From assembly GCA_963575745.1 (NCBI GenBank), contig CAUYUJ010016154.1:65651-129650 (forward strand): a stretch of DNA of 64,000 bases, read 5' to 3'. How positions within the stretch are numbered: the stretch's first letter is position 1; each line of letters opens with the position of its first letter. Below the pieces are notes generated by a model. The model was not told where the DNA came from and did not search any database. It saw only the letters and a list, made by a program, of their open reading frames with translations. Source of the DNA: Prorocentrum cordatum (taxonomy: Eukaryota > Sar > Dinophyceae > Prorocentrales > Prorocentraceae). The position numbers and the translations under genes were made by a program. Shown one piece after another: positions 28,226 to 38,181 of this stretch.

Positions 28226-30600
28226 ATGCTGATGATGATCCTGGGCATCATGACGTTCTTCTTCATGCTTCGGACCGATTGGGACCTGGTCTGTGAGGTC
28301 CTCGCTGGCAGGGATCTGCGCATCGATGCTGCTGGGCAACTTGGTGCGGCCTCGCCCTCGCCGCGGGCATGGCCAGAGTGCAGGCTGAGCCGGTACGGCG
28401 GTCAGGCGTTCCCCTACGGCGACGCGTTCCTCTCTCGGGAGGAGGAGCGGCTGCTCGGCGATGCTTGGTGGCAAGGACGTGTGGCCGCCCGTCGTTTTAG
28501 AGAGCGGCCCATCCTGGATTGCGAGGCTGGCTTTGCAGCTGGGCTGGGGGCGGCCTTGGAGCCGCGGCGCTGGGGCACGGTGCCATCCGACGCTTTGCTC
28601 GTTGCTTCGCACGCCACCCGTCTGCCTGCTGCTGCGAGCCCGGCTATTGATTGGCCGTCGACACTGCAGACTGCGTCTACAGCGGCATCAGCAGAGCGAG
28701 CGCAAGGCCCTGACTGCGAGTACGCTCCAGTCGGGGGTGGGCGCCCAGACCCTGACTGTGAGGACGCTCCAGTTGGGAGTGGCGACGCTTCGGCGGCCAC
28801 TCGCGGGGCTCCCGGGAGGGAGGTGGTCGATTCCCCCGCTGGTCAAGACCCTGACTGCGAGCTGGCACGCCAGCACCAGTTGGGAGCGGCGCCTTGGGGA
28901 GCTGAGCATTTGGAAGCCTGCCCCAATGGAGCCGCTCGCGGGGCGCCCGTGAGGGCGGTGGTCGATGCCCCCGCTGGTCGCGCGATTTCTCGTGACGCTG
29001 ATCGTGGCCGGTCGGCGTCAGCTTCAGTGCAAGTACCTCCCAGCACGGCTCGGGGAGGGCATGCGAAGATGTCGACCACGCCACGAGGAGGGCAAGCAGC
29101 AGTAGCAGCAGCTCCACAGGTCGGAGCCCCAGCCCAGCCAAAGCCGAAGGCGAGACCCTCCTCGAGCTCAAGGTCGGGGCCCACTGTGTCGGCGACGGCG
29201 GCTCCCTCGCCCTCCAAGGCTGTCGCTGCTCGGGCGTTGTCGTGGACCCGGCCCGCTAGCGGGCTCAGATTTGTAGTGGTTTCTTACAACTGTAACGCTT
29301 GGTCGACGGGCCAGTCGTTCTTGGAGTGGCTTCATCACGAGCAGGGTTTGACACCAGATGTAGCGCTGCTGCAGGAGACAAGGCTCACGGGCCCCAAGAC
29401 AGCGCCAGCTCGAAACTGGGCTAGTGCTGCAGGCTTCGTCATGTCCAGTGGCAACGCAGGATCGACTGGGGCAGAGGCGCTTTGCACGTCTGGTGGAGTG
29501 GCAGCTTTGGCTTCCAAGAAATATGGGTCTGCGGTGTGGGCGCTCCCGTCCACCGCGCCGCCTCACAGGATTCTTGCCCACCAGGTCACGGTCGATGACA
29601 AGGTGCGAGTTTTGTTCATTTCCATATATTGCGTCACGTCCGAAGGCATGGGGCCCAACAACCAGGCGCTCCTTGGAGAACTGCAGGAGGTGGTGCTGTC
29701 AGCTCAGCTCCCTGTGGTAATCGGTGGGGATTGGAACATGGATCCGCAGGAGCTACAGGCTTCGCAGTGGCACTCCGACCTGAGCCTCCAGGTGATGTTT
29801 CCTGAGGCCCCGTCCTGCCAAGGTCGCCGCCTGGATTTTTTTGCTGTCAGCCATTGCCTCGTGCCGTTTGTGCGGCGGATAGATACTATTGTTAGCACCC
29901 CTCCGGGACCGCATGCAGCCGTGCGCCTCACTTTTCAAGGGCTGCACCGGCAAGCGAAAGTGTGGCAGCGCGTTGTGCCCAAGTCTTTCCTACTTCAGTG
30001 CGAATCCTCCTCCTCCTCCTCCTCCTCCTCCTCCTCCTCCTCCTCCTTCTCGGCCTCCACACCCAACATGTTTCAAAATGATTTAAAACATGTTGCGCAT
30101 CCGGACGTTTTGCCTCAGCTCCCATCGTCGTTTGAGTGGGGGTGGGAGGCTGCTTCTGGGCCGGAGGACCCGTGTGAGGCTGCGGGGGTTTGGTTCGACT
30201 TGGCCGAGCGTTGGCTCTGCTACCGCCACAAGGTGCCAGAACATGATAAGAAGAAGCACTGCGGGCGTCGAGCGGCCTGTACATTTAAGCAGGTGCCTCT
30301 GTCAGCGGCGTGGGGCAGAGAGCTCCGCCGCCGCTCGACTCGCAGCACTTTGAAATGGCTGTCGTTTCGTAGAGCACTGGCGCAGCTGCTGTCGCTGCCC
30401 GCGTCGAGCGAGCAGGTCCGGCCTCACCTCCTCTCGTGTTTGCTCGAGGCCGACGCCATCATCCCTGAGGCCTGGGAGGAGGAGCTGAGGGAGTTTTCGG
30501 CGCTCCAGGTTTTGGAGTCCCTGCAGGACCCTGCTCGGAAGACCTCTGTGTTTGCTGCCCTGGCTCGTGAATGCCAGGCTCGGCTGAGGCGGACGCGAAG
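28226..30600 (+). CDS. LINE-2 ORF2, N-terminal part with EEP endonuclease
   Basis: Start chosen at ATG 28226 (MLMMILGIMTFFF), 8 nt after the ORF1 stop. Residues about 150-260 contain degenerate repeats of PDCEYAPVG/PDCEDAPVG and AARGAPxRxVVDxPAG. The EEP domain spans about 349-570: VVSYNCNAW, LLQETRL with the catalytic-type Glu near 384, GGDWNMDP near 500, RRLDFF and a PHAAV His. This domain cuts target DNA. A (TCC)15 run encodes Ser at 30006-30050. The frame shifts by one base between about 30565 and 30600 into the reverse transcriptase frame. The N-terminal repeat region lacks an obvious counterpart in LINE-1. Confidence 0.85.
30003..30098 (+). repeat. In-frame (TCC)n plus small palindrome inside LINE-2 ORF2
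   Basis: About 15 TCC units encode poly-Ser between the endonuclease and the next region. Next comes AACATGTTTCAAAATG paired with TTTAAAACATGTTG, a stem of about 10 bp. The reading frame is preserved across it. Confidence 0.85.
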
Positions 30601-33600
30601 CGCGCAAAGCAGGAATGGCAAGACTTCTGTAAAGAATCCGTCACCAAGGGAGCCAAGAAGGCCCACGATTTTTCGAAGGAGCCCGGTTCAGCGGCTTCCC
30701 CGGTGTGGGGGGACGAAGGCGAGGAGGGTGGAGCCCCCCTCGCAGGCCAGCAAGCTTTGCGTCAGATCCTGAACGAGTGGGAGCCCCTTTGGGATAACTC
30801 GACGCGCAGGGGGGAAATTCACCCGGCAGCATGGGAGGTCCGGGACGACCTGCCCCCCATCACGGCAGAGCAGGTTTTGGCTGCATGCAAATCGTTCGGG
30901 AGGGGGAAGGCTTTGGGTTGGGACGGCTTTCACCCTCGGTTGATGGAGCAGCTGCCATCAGAGTTTGCTCGGAGATTTGCGGATGTGTTGAATGCTTGGG
31001 AGGCGGATCCGCGGGTCTCTCAGCTCTGGCTCATTCTGGTTATTTTTCTAGACAAGCCGACTGGGGGTGTGAGGCCGATCGGCCTCCTCCCCCTCTGGTC
31101 GAGGGTCTATTCGAAAATTCGGCACCAGGAGTGCGACAGGTGGGAGAAATCCCACGGCTGTAAATTGTTCTGGGGCCAGGATAGCTCGTCAGCGTGCGAC
31201 AAGAGTGCGTGGCTCCACAATGCCCTTGCGTCTTATGCAAGGCTCAAGGGCCTCTCCATGGCCTCGGCCTTTCTCGACCTCCGGAAATACTACGAGAACA
31301 TCGGCCACGCTGAGCTCCGAGAGGCAGCTCGCGAAGTAGGCTTCTCAGAGAAGTTGTTGCGATCGTTGTGCTGCATTTACCGTGCGGAGCGGCGCGCAGT
31401 ATTTCAGTCAATCACGTCGCCGGCGCTGCATGCGAATGGTACAGTAGTAGCGGGCTGCTCTTGTGCAACCTCACTGGCCAGAGTTATGGTTTTGGTGACT
31501 CTTCGCAAGGCAGCAGCGGCCAATCCGATTGTCACGATCCGTAGTGTGATTGACGATGTTTCGTTTCAAGCCCTTGGGGGTCCCTCCACGGTTGCTCAGC
31601 AGTTGCCTCGAGCGTTTCAATTGGTTTCGCAGTCGATGATCTCCAGGGGCCTCCCTATTTCTTGGCATAAGGCGGGCTACTTGGCCTCGTCGAGCCAGCT
31701 GGCCAGGGACATGGCTCCGAATTGGGCCTTGGGGCCCGAGGATCGCGTTGTGGTCCACAGGGATCTCGGAGGAGATGCCGTGGATGGCACGGCTCGCAGG
31801 TGCGAGTCTCAGCTCTGTCGGTATCACGACTCCCTCAGGCGAGGGAAGCGGCTGCGCATCCTACAAGCTGGAGGCGCGCAGATTGGAGCTGCCCATAAAT
31901 CGGGGCCGACGGCGGTGGCGATGTGGGGGTCGTGTATTTCAGGAATCCCTGATGGGCGCCTCACAACGCTGAGGGTCCAGGCAGCTAAGGCGCACGGGAG
32001 GCTCCCTCGAGGAGCGTCCCTGGGCCTCTCTCTCATGTCCAGCAGGTCGGGCTGGAGGCGGGATCCGCTCGTGCTGACTAGCGTTGATTCTTTGAAGACC
32101 TTTGCTGCCGTGCTCTGGGAGGGGCACCTCGCGCGAGCGGTTCTGGAGGGGCTGCTTGCGCAGGCGATGCAGCATGCTCAGAAGCTTCGTCCATGGATCT
32201 CGGCCAAAGATCCTGTGATGGCCCTGGTCCTTACGATGAAAAGGGTGGGGTGGAGCTTTCGCGGCGTGACCGCTGCGGTTGACGACTGGGGCGGGGAGTG
32301 GGACCTGATGTTTTATTCGCCAGGTTTCTTGTCTCAGCTCGTGGCTCACTCAGCCCGGCGCGCGTCCGACAGGCGAGCGCTGTTGCTGCAGGACAAACGG
32401 GGGCCGTGGGATTCGGGGCTTTTTTGGAGACCCACGCTGGAGCTCTTGTTCGCCAAGCCCTCGGAAGGATGGACGCAGCACGATCAGAACGTGCTGCGAG
32501 GTCTCATTGTGGGATCCCATTGGAATCAGCTGCTTATGAATAAGCACGAGCCGTCTCTGCCTGACGTTTGCATGCTTTGTGAAGGAGGTCACGGTACCTT
32601 CTTTCACCGAGCGTTTTGCTGCCAGGCCCACGCCCTCTGGAGGCGTGACAATCTTGAGTCCCTGGTCGAGCGCGCGCAGAAAAGAATGGCCACGGCGCCG
32701 CACCAATGGAGAGAGCGGTTTGCGAGAGCGATCTTCCCGGAGCCGAATCAGTGTTTTCGCCGCCGGGATTTTCAGGCGGAATGGGAGGTCCGCTACCAAG
32801 GTGTGGATCTGCCAGTGCTGCTAGAAGGGGGATACGTCTTTGTGGACGGATCGGGATTTGATGGTGATTTTCCGTCGATTCGCTGTGCTGGGTGGTCGGC
32901 GGTCTTTTATGATTCTGAACGTCGGTATGTGGGAGTGATGTATGGGGCAGTGCCCCCGCTTTTCGCGCCCCGGCAGGTGGCCAGAGACGGGGAAGACTTT
33001 GCGGTCCTGAAGGTGTCGGAGTTGGTGTTGGGCCAATTTTCGGTGTTATGTGATTGCAAAGGAACCCTTGCGTGCTGCATGAAGCCTGCCATGGCGCAGG
33101 CACCGTCCAATGCTCGTGCGCATATCTGGAACAGGGTCCATTCGAGAGAAGATTTCACACAGCGCCCCTTCATTCACGTCAAGGGCCACGCGACCTCCGG
33201 GGATGTGGAGGCGGGAAAAATCTCGCCGTTCCACCGCCTGGGGAATTCGCAGGCAGATGCGTTTGCCAAAAAAGGGGCGTTGCAAGCTAGAGCTGACGAG
33301 TCAGACGTCCGAGCCCTGGAGGGGTTCAGGGCTGTAGCGAGGCAAGTGGCGACGTATGTGGCGCGGTGCACGGCCATGGCTGTAGACACCGAGAAGAGAG
33401 ACCACTTGCCCATCGATTACTTGAAGACGGTGGACCTTGGAGAGCTCCCCGGCGATCTTTGTGACGCTGAGGCCCTTGCCGTGCCCCTGGGCGCTCCTGT
33501 GTCCAGCCTCCCTCCTGGTGTTGTTGCCTCTTCGTCCCAGGGGGTGTCGGCGAGTGGTCTTGGAGAGGCTGCCATGTCCAGGGGCTTGCTCCACCTTAGT

Positions 33601-34091
33601 CCGTGGAAGGTTAACGAGCACAGTGTTTTAGCTGCCCAGGTCTCTGAAGGAGACCAGGTCCTGTTTTGCTCCTCTTGTTGGCAGTTTGCGGTCCAGCTGA
33701 ACCAGCGTGGCCTTAAGGAGCCGTGCAAGGGACCCGTAAGATCTCTGGTGGGGCCGCATACACGTCCCGTTTAAGGCTCAAGAGGGGCGAGCACCCCACG
33801 AAAGCAGGCACGTTTTTCGCCGATGTTAGGTCCCCCTCCGGGGCCACCCGCGAGGGCTGGTCCAGCCACTTTGGTTTGGCAGCTGGCAGTGGGGGTACAG
33901 CTGCTGGCCCGAGCGTGCGCCCTTTCATTGAGCAGTCGGCCCCTGTTCGTATGGAGCTTGCTGCTGTGCTTTTCGCCTTTGGGTTGGGCTCCCGAGAGGA
34001 GGTGGAAGCTGTTGGTGCGCGTGAGCTGGAAGCTCGTGCGTTAGCGCTGTCTCGGAAGGCCAAGGGAGATCCCGACCCTGAGGCCATGTGA
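30571..34091 (+). CDS. LINE-2 ORF2, reverse transcriptase, RNase H and C-terminal Cys domain
   Basis: A 1067-codon frame (30571-33774) begins with KQEWQDFCKES...KKAHDF, equivalent to a motif preceding the LINE-1 reverse transcriptase. The reverse transcriptase has GWDGFHP, RPIGLLPLWSRVYSK, motif A FLDLRKYYENIG (residue ~234), motif B GTVVAGCSCATSLA and catalytic VIDDV (~327). A Cys/His cluster (CMLCEGGHGTFFHRAFC) precedes RNase H: VFVDGSG (~755), Glu in SELVL, Asp in LCDCKG and NSQADAFAKKG (~893). The tail has FCSSCWQF...LKEPC. A one-base shift at about 33727 moves to a frame that continues the tail (SRLRLKRGEHPTKAG) to TGA at 34089-34091. The VIDD box keeps both metal-binding aspartates. Apart from two shifts the copy looks young. 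Confidence 0.9.
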
Positions 34092-34228
34092 TGTTTTTTT
34101 TGGGGGGGTGCCCTGTCGGCGGGCCCTGCCTGGGGGATGGAACCTCAGGTTGGGAACAAAAAGTTCTCATCGGATGGGCGCCCCCACCCGATTTTCCCTT
34201 CTTTCCCCCTTGACTTCTCCCCTCTATG

Positions 34229-34481
34229 GGCAGTGAACCTCCTCCTCCTCCTCCTCCTCCTCCTTCTCCCCCTCCTCCTCCTCCCTCCTCCTCCCCATCA
34301 TCCTCCTCCTCCTCCTCCTCCTCCTCCTCCCTCCTCCTCCTCCTCCTCTCCTCCCCTCCTCCTCCTCCTCCTCCTCCTCCCCCCTCCTCCTCCTCCTCCT
34401 CCTCCTCCTCCCTCCTCCTCCTCCTCCTCCTCCTCCTCCTCCTCCTCCCCCTCCTCCTCCTCCTCCTCCTCCTCTTCCTCC
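34229..34481. repeat. (CCT)n tract between LINE-2 and LINE-3
   Basis: Nearly pure CCT run directly joining the 3' end of LINE-2 to the 5' end of LINE-3. Both elements are in the same orientation relative to it. Confidence 0.96.
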
Positions 34482-34638
34482 CTCAAGCCATATCGGCCCG
34501 AGCACCAAGTCCTCTTCCCCCGTGGAGAGGCCGCGTGTTCGCGCCGCCTCGGTGCCGTCCCGTGGCGCTTGAGGGACAACCTCAGTCGAGGGTGCAGCCC
34601 AGCCCTCCAGCTTTGGTTGACTAAAGCCGAGGTTCGCC

Positions 34639-35741
34639 ATGAGCCGTTTGTGGTCATCGTGTCAGCACTGTGGGCGACAGGAATACAACGAATTGTTGAT
34701 TGTGAGAGGCCAGAAATGTGTTTGTGGCAAGAAGGTTACATTGTGGAAGCCCAAGAAGAAGCCACCCGCCCCCGTGGATGGAGTAGTGCAGGCTGCTCCC
34801 AAGGGTCCCTACGGAAGTCAGTGCGCTTTGCTGACGGACAGGGTGGTCTTGACAGAGGAGGCGGTGGCTCACGACCTTCGACGCCAACTTCTTCCCCGAG
34901 GGGATCGGCAGGGGTGCAGAAGGATCAGGATTCAGTGGCATCTCATCTTCAGGCGGCACTCCAGTCAGCGCGAGACCCTGAACTACGTGCCAGTCTTCAG
35001 CAGCAGCTCGATAAGCTTCAAGCCCAGAGGAGCCCAGGTGCTTCCAACGTGGTGCAGGCCATGCAGCAGGCCGACGGAGCGTGGAGAGATGCGAAGAACC
35101 GCCATCAACAGGCGGCCACATCAGTTTTGCGATTGGAGAAGAATCTCGCAGCTGCCCGTGAGAAGGAAGCTAAGTTGTCCAAGTTGGTAGCAGAGGCCAG
35201 TTTCACAAGGTCGCAGGCTGCTGCAGCGGTGGCAACACTTGAGGGAGTGACAGGCACTGCGCAGCCGGATTCATCTATCAAAGAAGAGAAGAAGCCCGTC
35301 GATGTCGTGTGGGACGAGGATCTTTTCAACAACTTGGATCAGCTCGAGTGTGAGCAGGCGGAGCGAGAATTGTTGCGTAATTGTCTGGCAGAGTTGCAGT
35401 CGCAGAAGGCGTCCATTTCCACCACAGCCGACGAGGTTGCTCAGCTGGTCGAGAGAGCTAAGGCAACCAAGGCCGCCATCACTGAGAGGTTGGCCAAGAA
35501 GCGTCGTAACAATTCAGGTGAAGCTGATGGTAGTTCCCCTGCAGGTGGTGCTCCAGCAGTCGCAGCTGAGTCGTCAGGCGCTGGATCGGTGACAGCAGCA
35601 TCTCCAGAGGTTGAGGCCAAGCAGAAGGCAGAGAGGGAAGCCAAGATTGCAGCCGAGGCGGAGAGGATCTCGCAGGCGCAGTTCCAGGCCCAGAGGCACG
35701 CGGAGCAGGCCGCGGCGGCATACCAAAATCCTTCGCATTGA
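34639..35741 (+). pseudogene. LINE-3 ORF1: zinc motif and coiled coil, one frameshift
   Basis: ATG at 34639 (MSRLWSSCQHCGRQEY) gives a C-x2-C ... C-x-C motif (CQHCG, KCVCGKK). A one-base shift near 34810 leads into a second frame with KSVRFADGQ, the counterpart of VTFADDD in LINE-1, followed by a long Gln/Ala/Glu/Leu-rich coiled coil (about 34920-35500) and an Ala/Glu-rich end. It stops at TGA 35739-35741 (QNPSH*). The TGA is followed in the same frame by ORF2. Role inferred as RNA-binding ORF1. Confidence 0.8.
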
Positions 35742-35745
35742 CTAG
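35739..35745 (+). promoter_or_regulatory. Possible stop-codon readthrough site TGA-CTA-G
   Basis: The ORF1 stop is TGACTAG and the next codons stay open in the same frame straight into the endonuclease. A stop UGA followed by CUA(G) is the best-known leaky context in eukaryotic readthrough genes and some viruses. Whether it is used here is inference. Confidence 0.45.
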
Positions 35746-37203
35746 GGACTACGAAGTCCCCCCGTGCGGCTTACGAGCCGCGTGCCCGTCCTCAGCTACC
35801 AGAATTCTCCACCGTGCTGTTCGGGAACGTTACGTCCATGGGCGACAAGGTGTGGGACTTCGCCGTGGCCAACTTCGAGGCGGGCCATGTAGATGTGTGC
35901 GCTTTCGCTGAGACGCATGTTTCACGTGCTAATTCGACCACTTGGTTTAAAAAGGCTCGTCGAGCCAACATCAGGTTGCATATGAACCCAGCCCGTAAGA
36001 CAGGTCGTGCGGTCACTGTTCAAGGCCAGGATCGTGACACTGAGGGTGGGGAGTGGATTTTGATGTCTGGTCACAGGCAAGCACACTCTTTAGTTCACCA
36101 GCTCGATCGTGTTCATGAGTTCCAGCATGATGGTCAGGTGGCAGTTGACGGGTTTGCGGCTGTACATATACATATGTCTGGGTATTCGTATGTGTTAGTT
36201 TCCTGTTATGCCTACACTTCGGTGGGTATGGCCAGCTCGAACCTTGCTAGGTTCGCAAAGCTGGGGGCCTTTTTGGCCGCGCTGAAACTTCCCTGGGTCC
36301 TTGTGGGAGATTTCAATCTGTCCGCTGCCGTACTCGGTAAAGCTGGATTTTTCACTCGCGTAGGTGGTCAGCCTGTGCACCCAGGTACAGAATACACTTG
36401 CGATTCGGGTAAATCTGGCTCTAACATAGACTTTGCCGTCATCAGCTCGGCAACGGCTCCATATGTTCACTCGATTTCACCCGTGTTTAAGGTCCCGTGG
36501 AAAACTCACTGCGGTCTCAAGATTTTGATGAGATCGTCTGGCAAGCAGTTAATTCAGAGGGCCCTTCAGCTCCCGACGAAGTTGCCTCAATTTGCCAGGC
36601 CCACCACTCGGCCTACGGAGGGGTCTAAGTCCCAGGCAGCTAAGGCCCAGCGAAAGCTTAAGGCTGAGGCTTTTGCTGAGCGTCGTTCACAATACTATTC
36701 TAACCTTTTTGGCGACGCGTGGACTCGTGAGGAGAACGAGCGCAGTCGTGCCCGAGAGGTCAGCGCGCCAGCTGATCTCGATGACTTGTCTGATGCGCCC
36801 TCGGAGGGATCCTTGGGCGCACGAGCTAAATTTTTTGGATGCTCACACGTCGGCGTCGCCAGGAGGACTGGATGCGTCGGTTCCCCCGGGGGTCGGATCC
36901 TCTCGTCTTCCCGACGATTCTGCTCAGGGCCGGCCTGGCCAACACGGTATGTCCATCATGGGCGGGCGGTTTCACTTGCCCCAGTATGCCCATTCTGTCG
37001 CGCGGGGTCTTGCTGGTGAAGATCACATAATCGTCGTCTCTGAGCCATACAGTCGACCCTATGCTCATGTTTCTATGCGTGAGCTGTCGAAACCATGTTC
37101 TCATAAGCTTGACCCCCATCGCCGAGAATATTTGTCTCGTATCGATGATGGGTTGTGGCCGAAAGCTCTCAGTAAAGCTGAGAAGCTCACTCGTGGCCAG
37201 TAA
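35742..37203 (+). pseudogene. LINE-3 ORF2: EEP endonuclease joined to C-terminal tail
   Basis: In frame with ORF1 beyond its TGA. EEP signatures are FGNVTSMG (near 35820), FAETHV with the catalytic-type Glu (35901-35918), GDFNLS (36307-36324), NIDFAV (near 36423) and a KTHCG His (near 36503). After a linker ending near 36800 the frame shifts by one base and reads a tail (FLDAHTSASPGGLDASVPPG... then ELSKPC...YLSRIDDGLWPKAL) homologous to LINE-2 after its RNase H. TAA ends it near 37203. No reverse transcriptase or RNase H motif lies between. No ATG is needed if readthrough is used, and the first in-frame ATG would already be inside the domain. Confidence 0.82.
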
Positions 37204-37238
37204 TTCCTGAACCACTACGTGGGATAGCCTGTTCCTGT

Positions 37239-37447
37239 TCCTCCTCCTCCTCCTCCATTTCCGCCTCCTCCTCCTCCTCCTCCTCCTCCTCCTCCTCCCC
37301 TTCGTTCCTCCCCCATGCCTTCCTCCCCCCCTTCCTTCCTCCCCCCCTTCCTTCCTCCCCCCTTCATTCCTCCCCACTTCCTTCTTCCTCATCCTCCTCC
37401 TCGTCCTCCTCCTCGTCCCTCCTCCTCCTCTCCTCCTCCTCCTCCTC

Positions 37448-37478
<31 letters not shown>

Positions 37479-38050
37479 TCATCCTCCTCCTTCTTCTACT
37501 CCACGTCCCTTTCTCCTCCTCCTCCACTCCACCTCCTCCTCCTCCTCCTCGTCCTCCTCCTCCTCCTCCTTCCCCCCCCCCTCCTCCTCCTCCTCCTTCT
37601 CCTCCTCCTCCTCCTTCTTCTACTCCACTTCCGTTCTCCTCCTCCTCCTTCTCCTCCTCCTCCTCCTACCCCACTTCCTTTCTCCTCCTCATCCTCCTCC
37701 TCCTCTTCCTCCCCCATTTCCTGTCTCCCGTCCTCCTCCTCGTCCTCCTCCTCGTCCTCCTTCCTCTCCTCCTCCTCCTCCTCCTCCTCCTCCTCCTCCT
37801 CCTCCTCCCTCCTCCGCCTCCGCCTCCTCCGCCTCCTCCTCCTCCTCCTCCTCCTCCTCCTTCTCCTCCCCCCTTCCTTCCTCCTCCCCTCCTCCTCCTC
37901 CCACCTCCTCCTCCTCCTCCCCTCCTCCTTCCCCTCCTCCTCCTCCTCCTCCTCCTCCTCCTCCTCCTCCTTGTACCCACTTCCTTCCTCCCTCCTCCTC
38001 CTCCTCCTCCTCCTCCTCCTCCTCCTCCTCCTCCTTCTTCTACCCCACTT
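37239..38050. repeat. (CCT)n tract, ~810 bp
   Basis: The longest CCT tract here, including CTTCCTCCCCCC and CTTCTACTCCACTTCC higher-order words repeated near 37500, 37620, 37670, 37980 and 38040. It starts at the 3' end of LINE-3. Confidence 0.96.
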
Positions 38051-38063
38051 CCTTCCTCCTCAC

Positions 38064-38181
38064 CCTGCCGCGGGGGCGGACGTAGGCCAGGGAGCCGAGC
38101 AGCTGCGCCGAAGTGCCCGCCGCGAAATCTCGGAGCGCGTCGCCCTCGCCGATGACGGTCTGGCCGTGGCTCTTGCGGATC
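38064..38181 (-). CDS. Putative 118-bp host exon
   Basis: On the minus strand a normal-complexity island between trinucleotide repeats reads IRKSHGQTVIGEGDALRDF then AAGTSAQLLGSLAYVRPRGR. It is bounded by AG|G upstream (38182) and |GTGAGG downstream (38063), matching dinoflagellate acceptor and donor patterns. The sequence is protein-like but I cannot name it. The flanking (GGA)n would be intronic. No neighbouring exon was found within the window. Confidence 0.4.

Larger units (their letters stand above)
26991..34228 (+). mobile_element. LINE-2: full-length non-LTR retrotransposon
   Basis: A 7.2-kb element with a 5' leader (26991-27081), ORF1, ORF2 with endonuclease, reverse transcriptase, RNase H and Cys-rich tail, and about 140 bp of 3' untranslated sequence. 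Both sides are (CCT)n in the sense orientation. Only two frameshifts are evident (about 30580 and 33727). It is thus the best preserved element in the window and the best guide to the family's architecture. The leader starts CGCGGCTCGACC. GGCTC (26994-26998) could be a decayed spliced-leader end, but this is weak. Confidence 0.94.
34482..37238 (+). mobile_element. LINE-3: internally deleted non-LTR element
   Basis: A 2.75-kb element with a 5' leader, ORF1, EEP endonuclease and then directly the C-terminal Cys-type tail seen in LINE-1 and LINE-2. Reverse transcriptase and RNase H (about 3 kb in LINE-2) are missing. It is flanked on both sides by sense-orientation (CCT)n. The leader begins CTCAAGCCATATCGGC. 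CTCAAG (34482-34487) equals the last six nt of the dinoflagellate spliced leader. It is probably a non-autonomous derivative of a family close to LINE-1 and LINE-2. Confidence 0.85.

Noticed and set aside
740-38050. Many long open frames of poly-Ser/Pro/Leu, poly-Glu/Arg/Gly across CCT/GGA tracts
   Set aside because: They arise because trinucleotide repeats lack stop codons in several frames. They have no unique domain content and end where the repeat ends.
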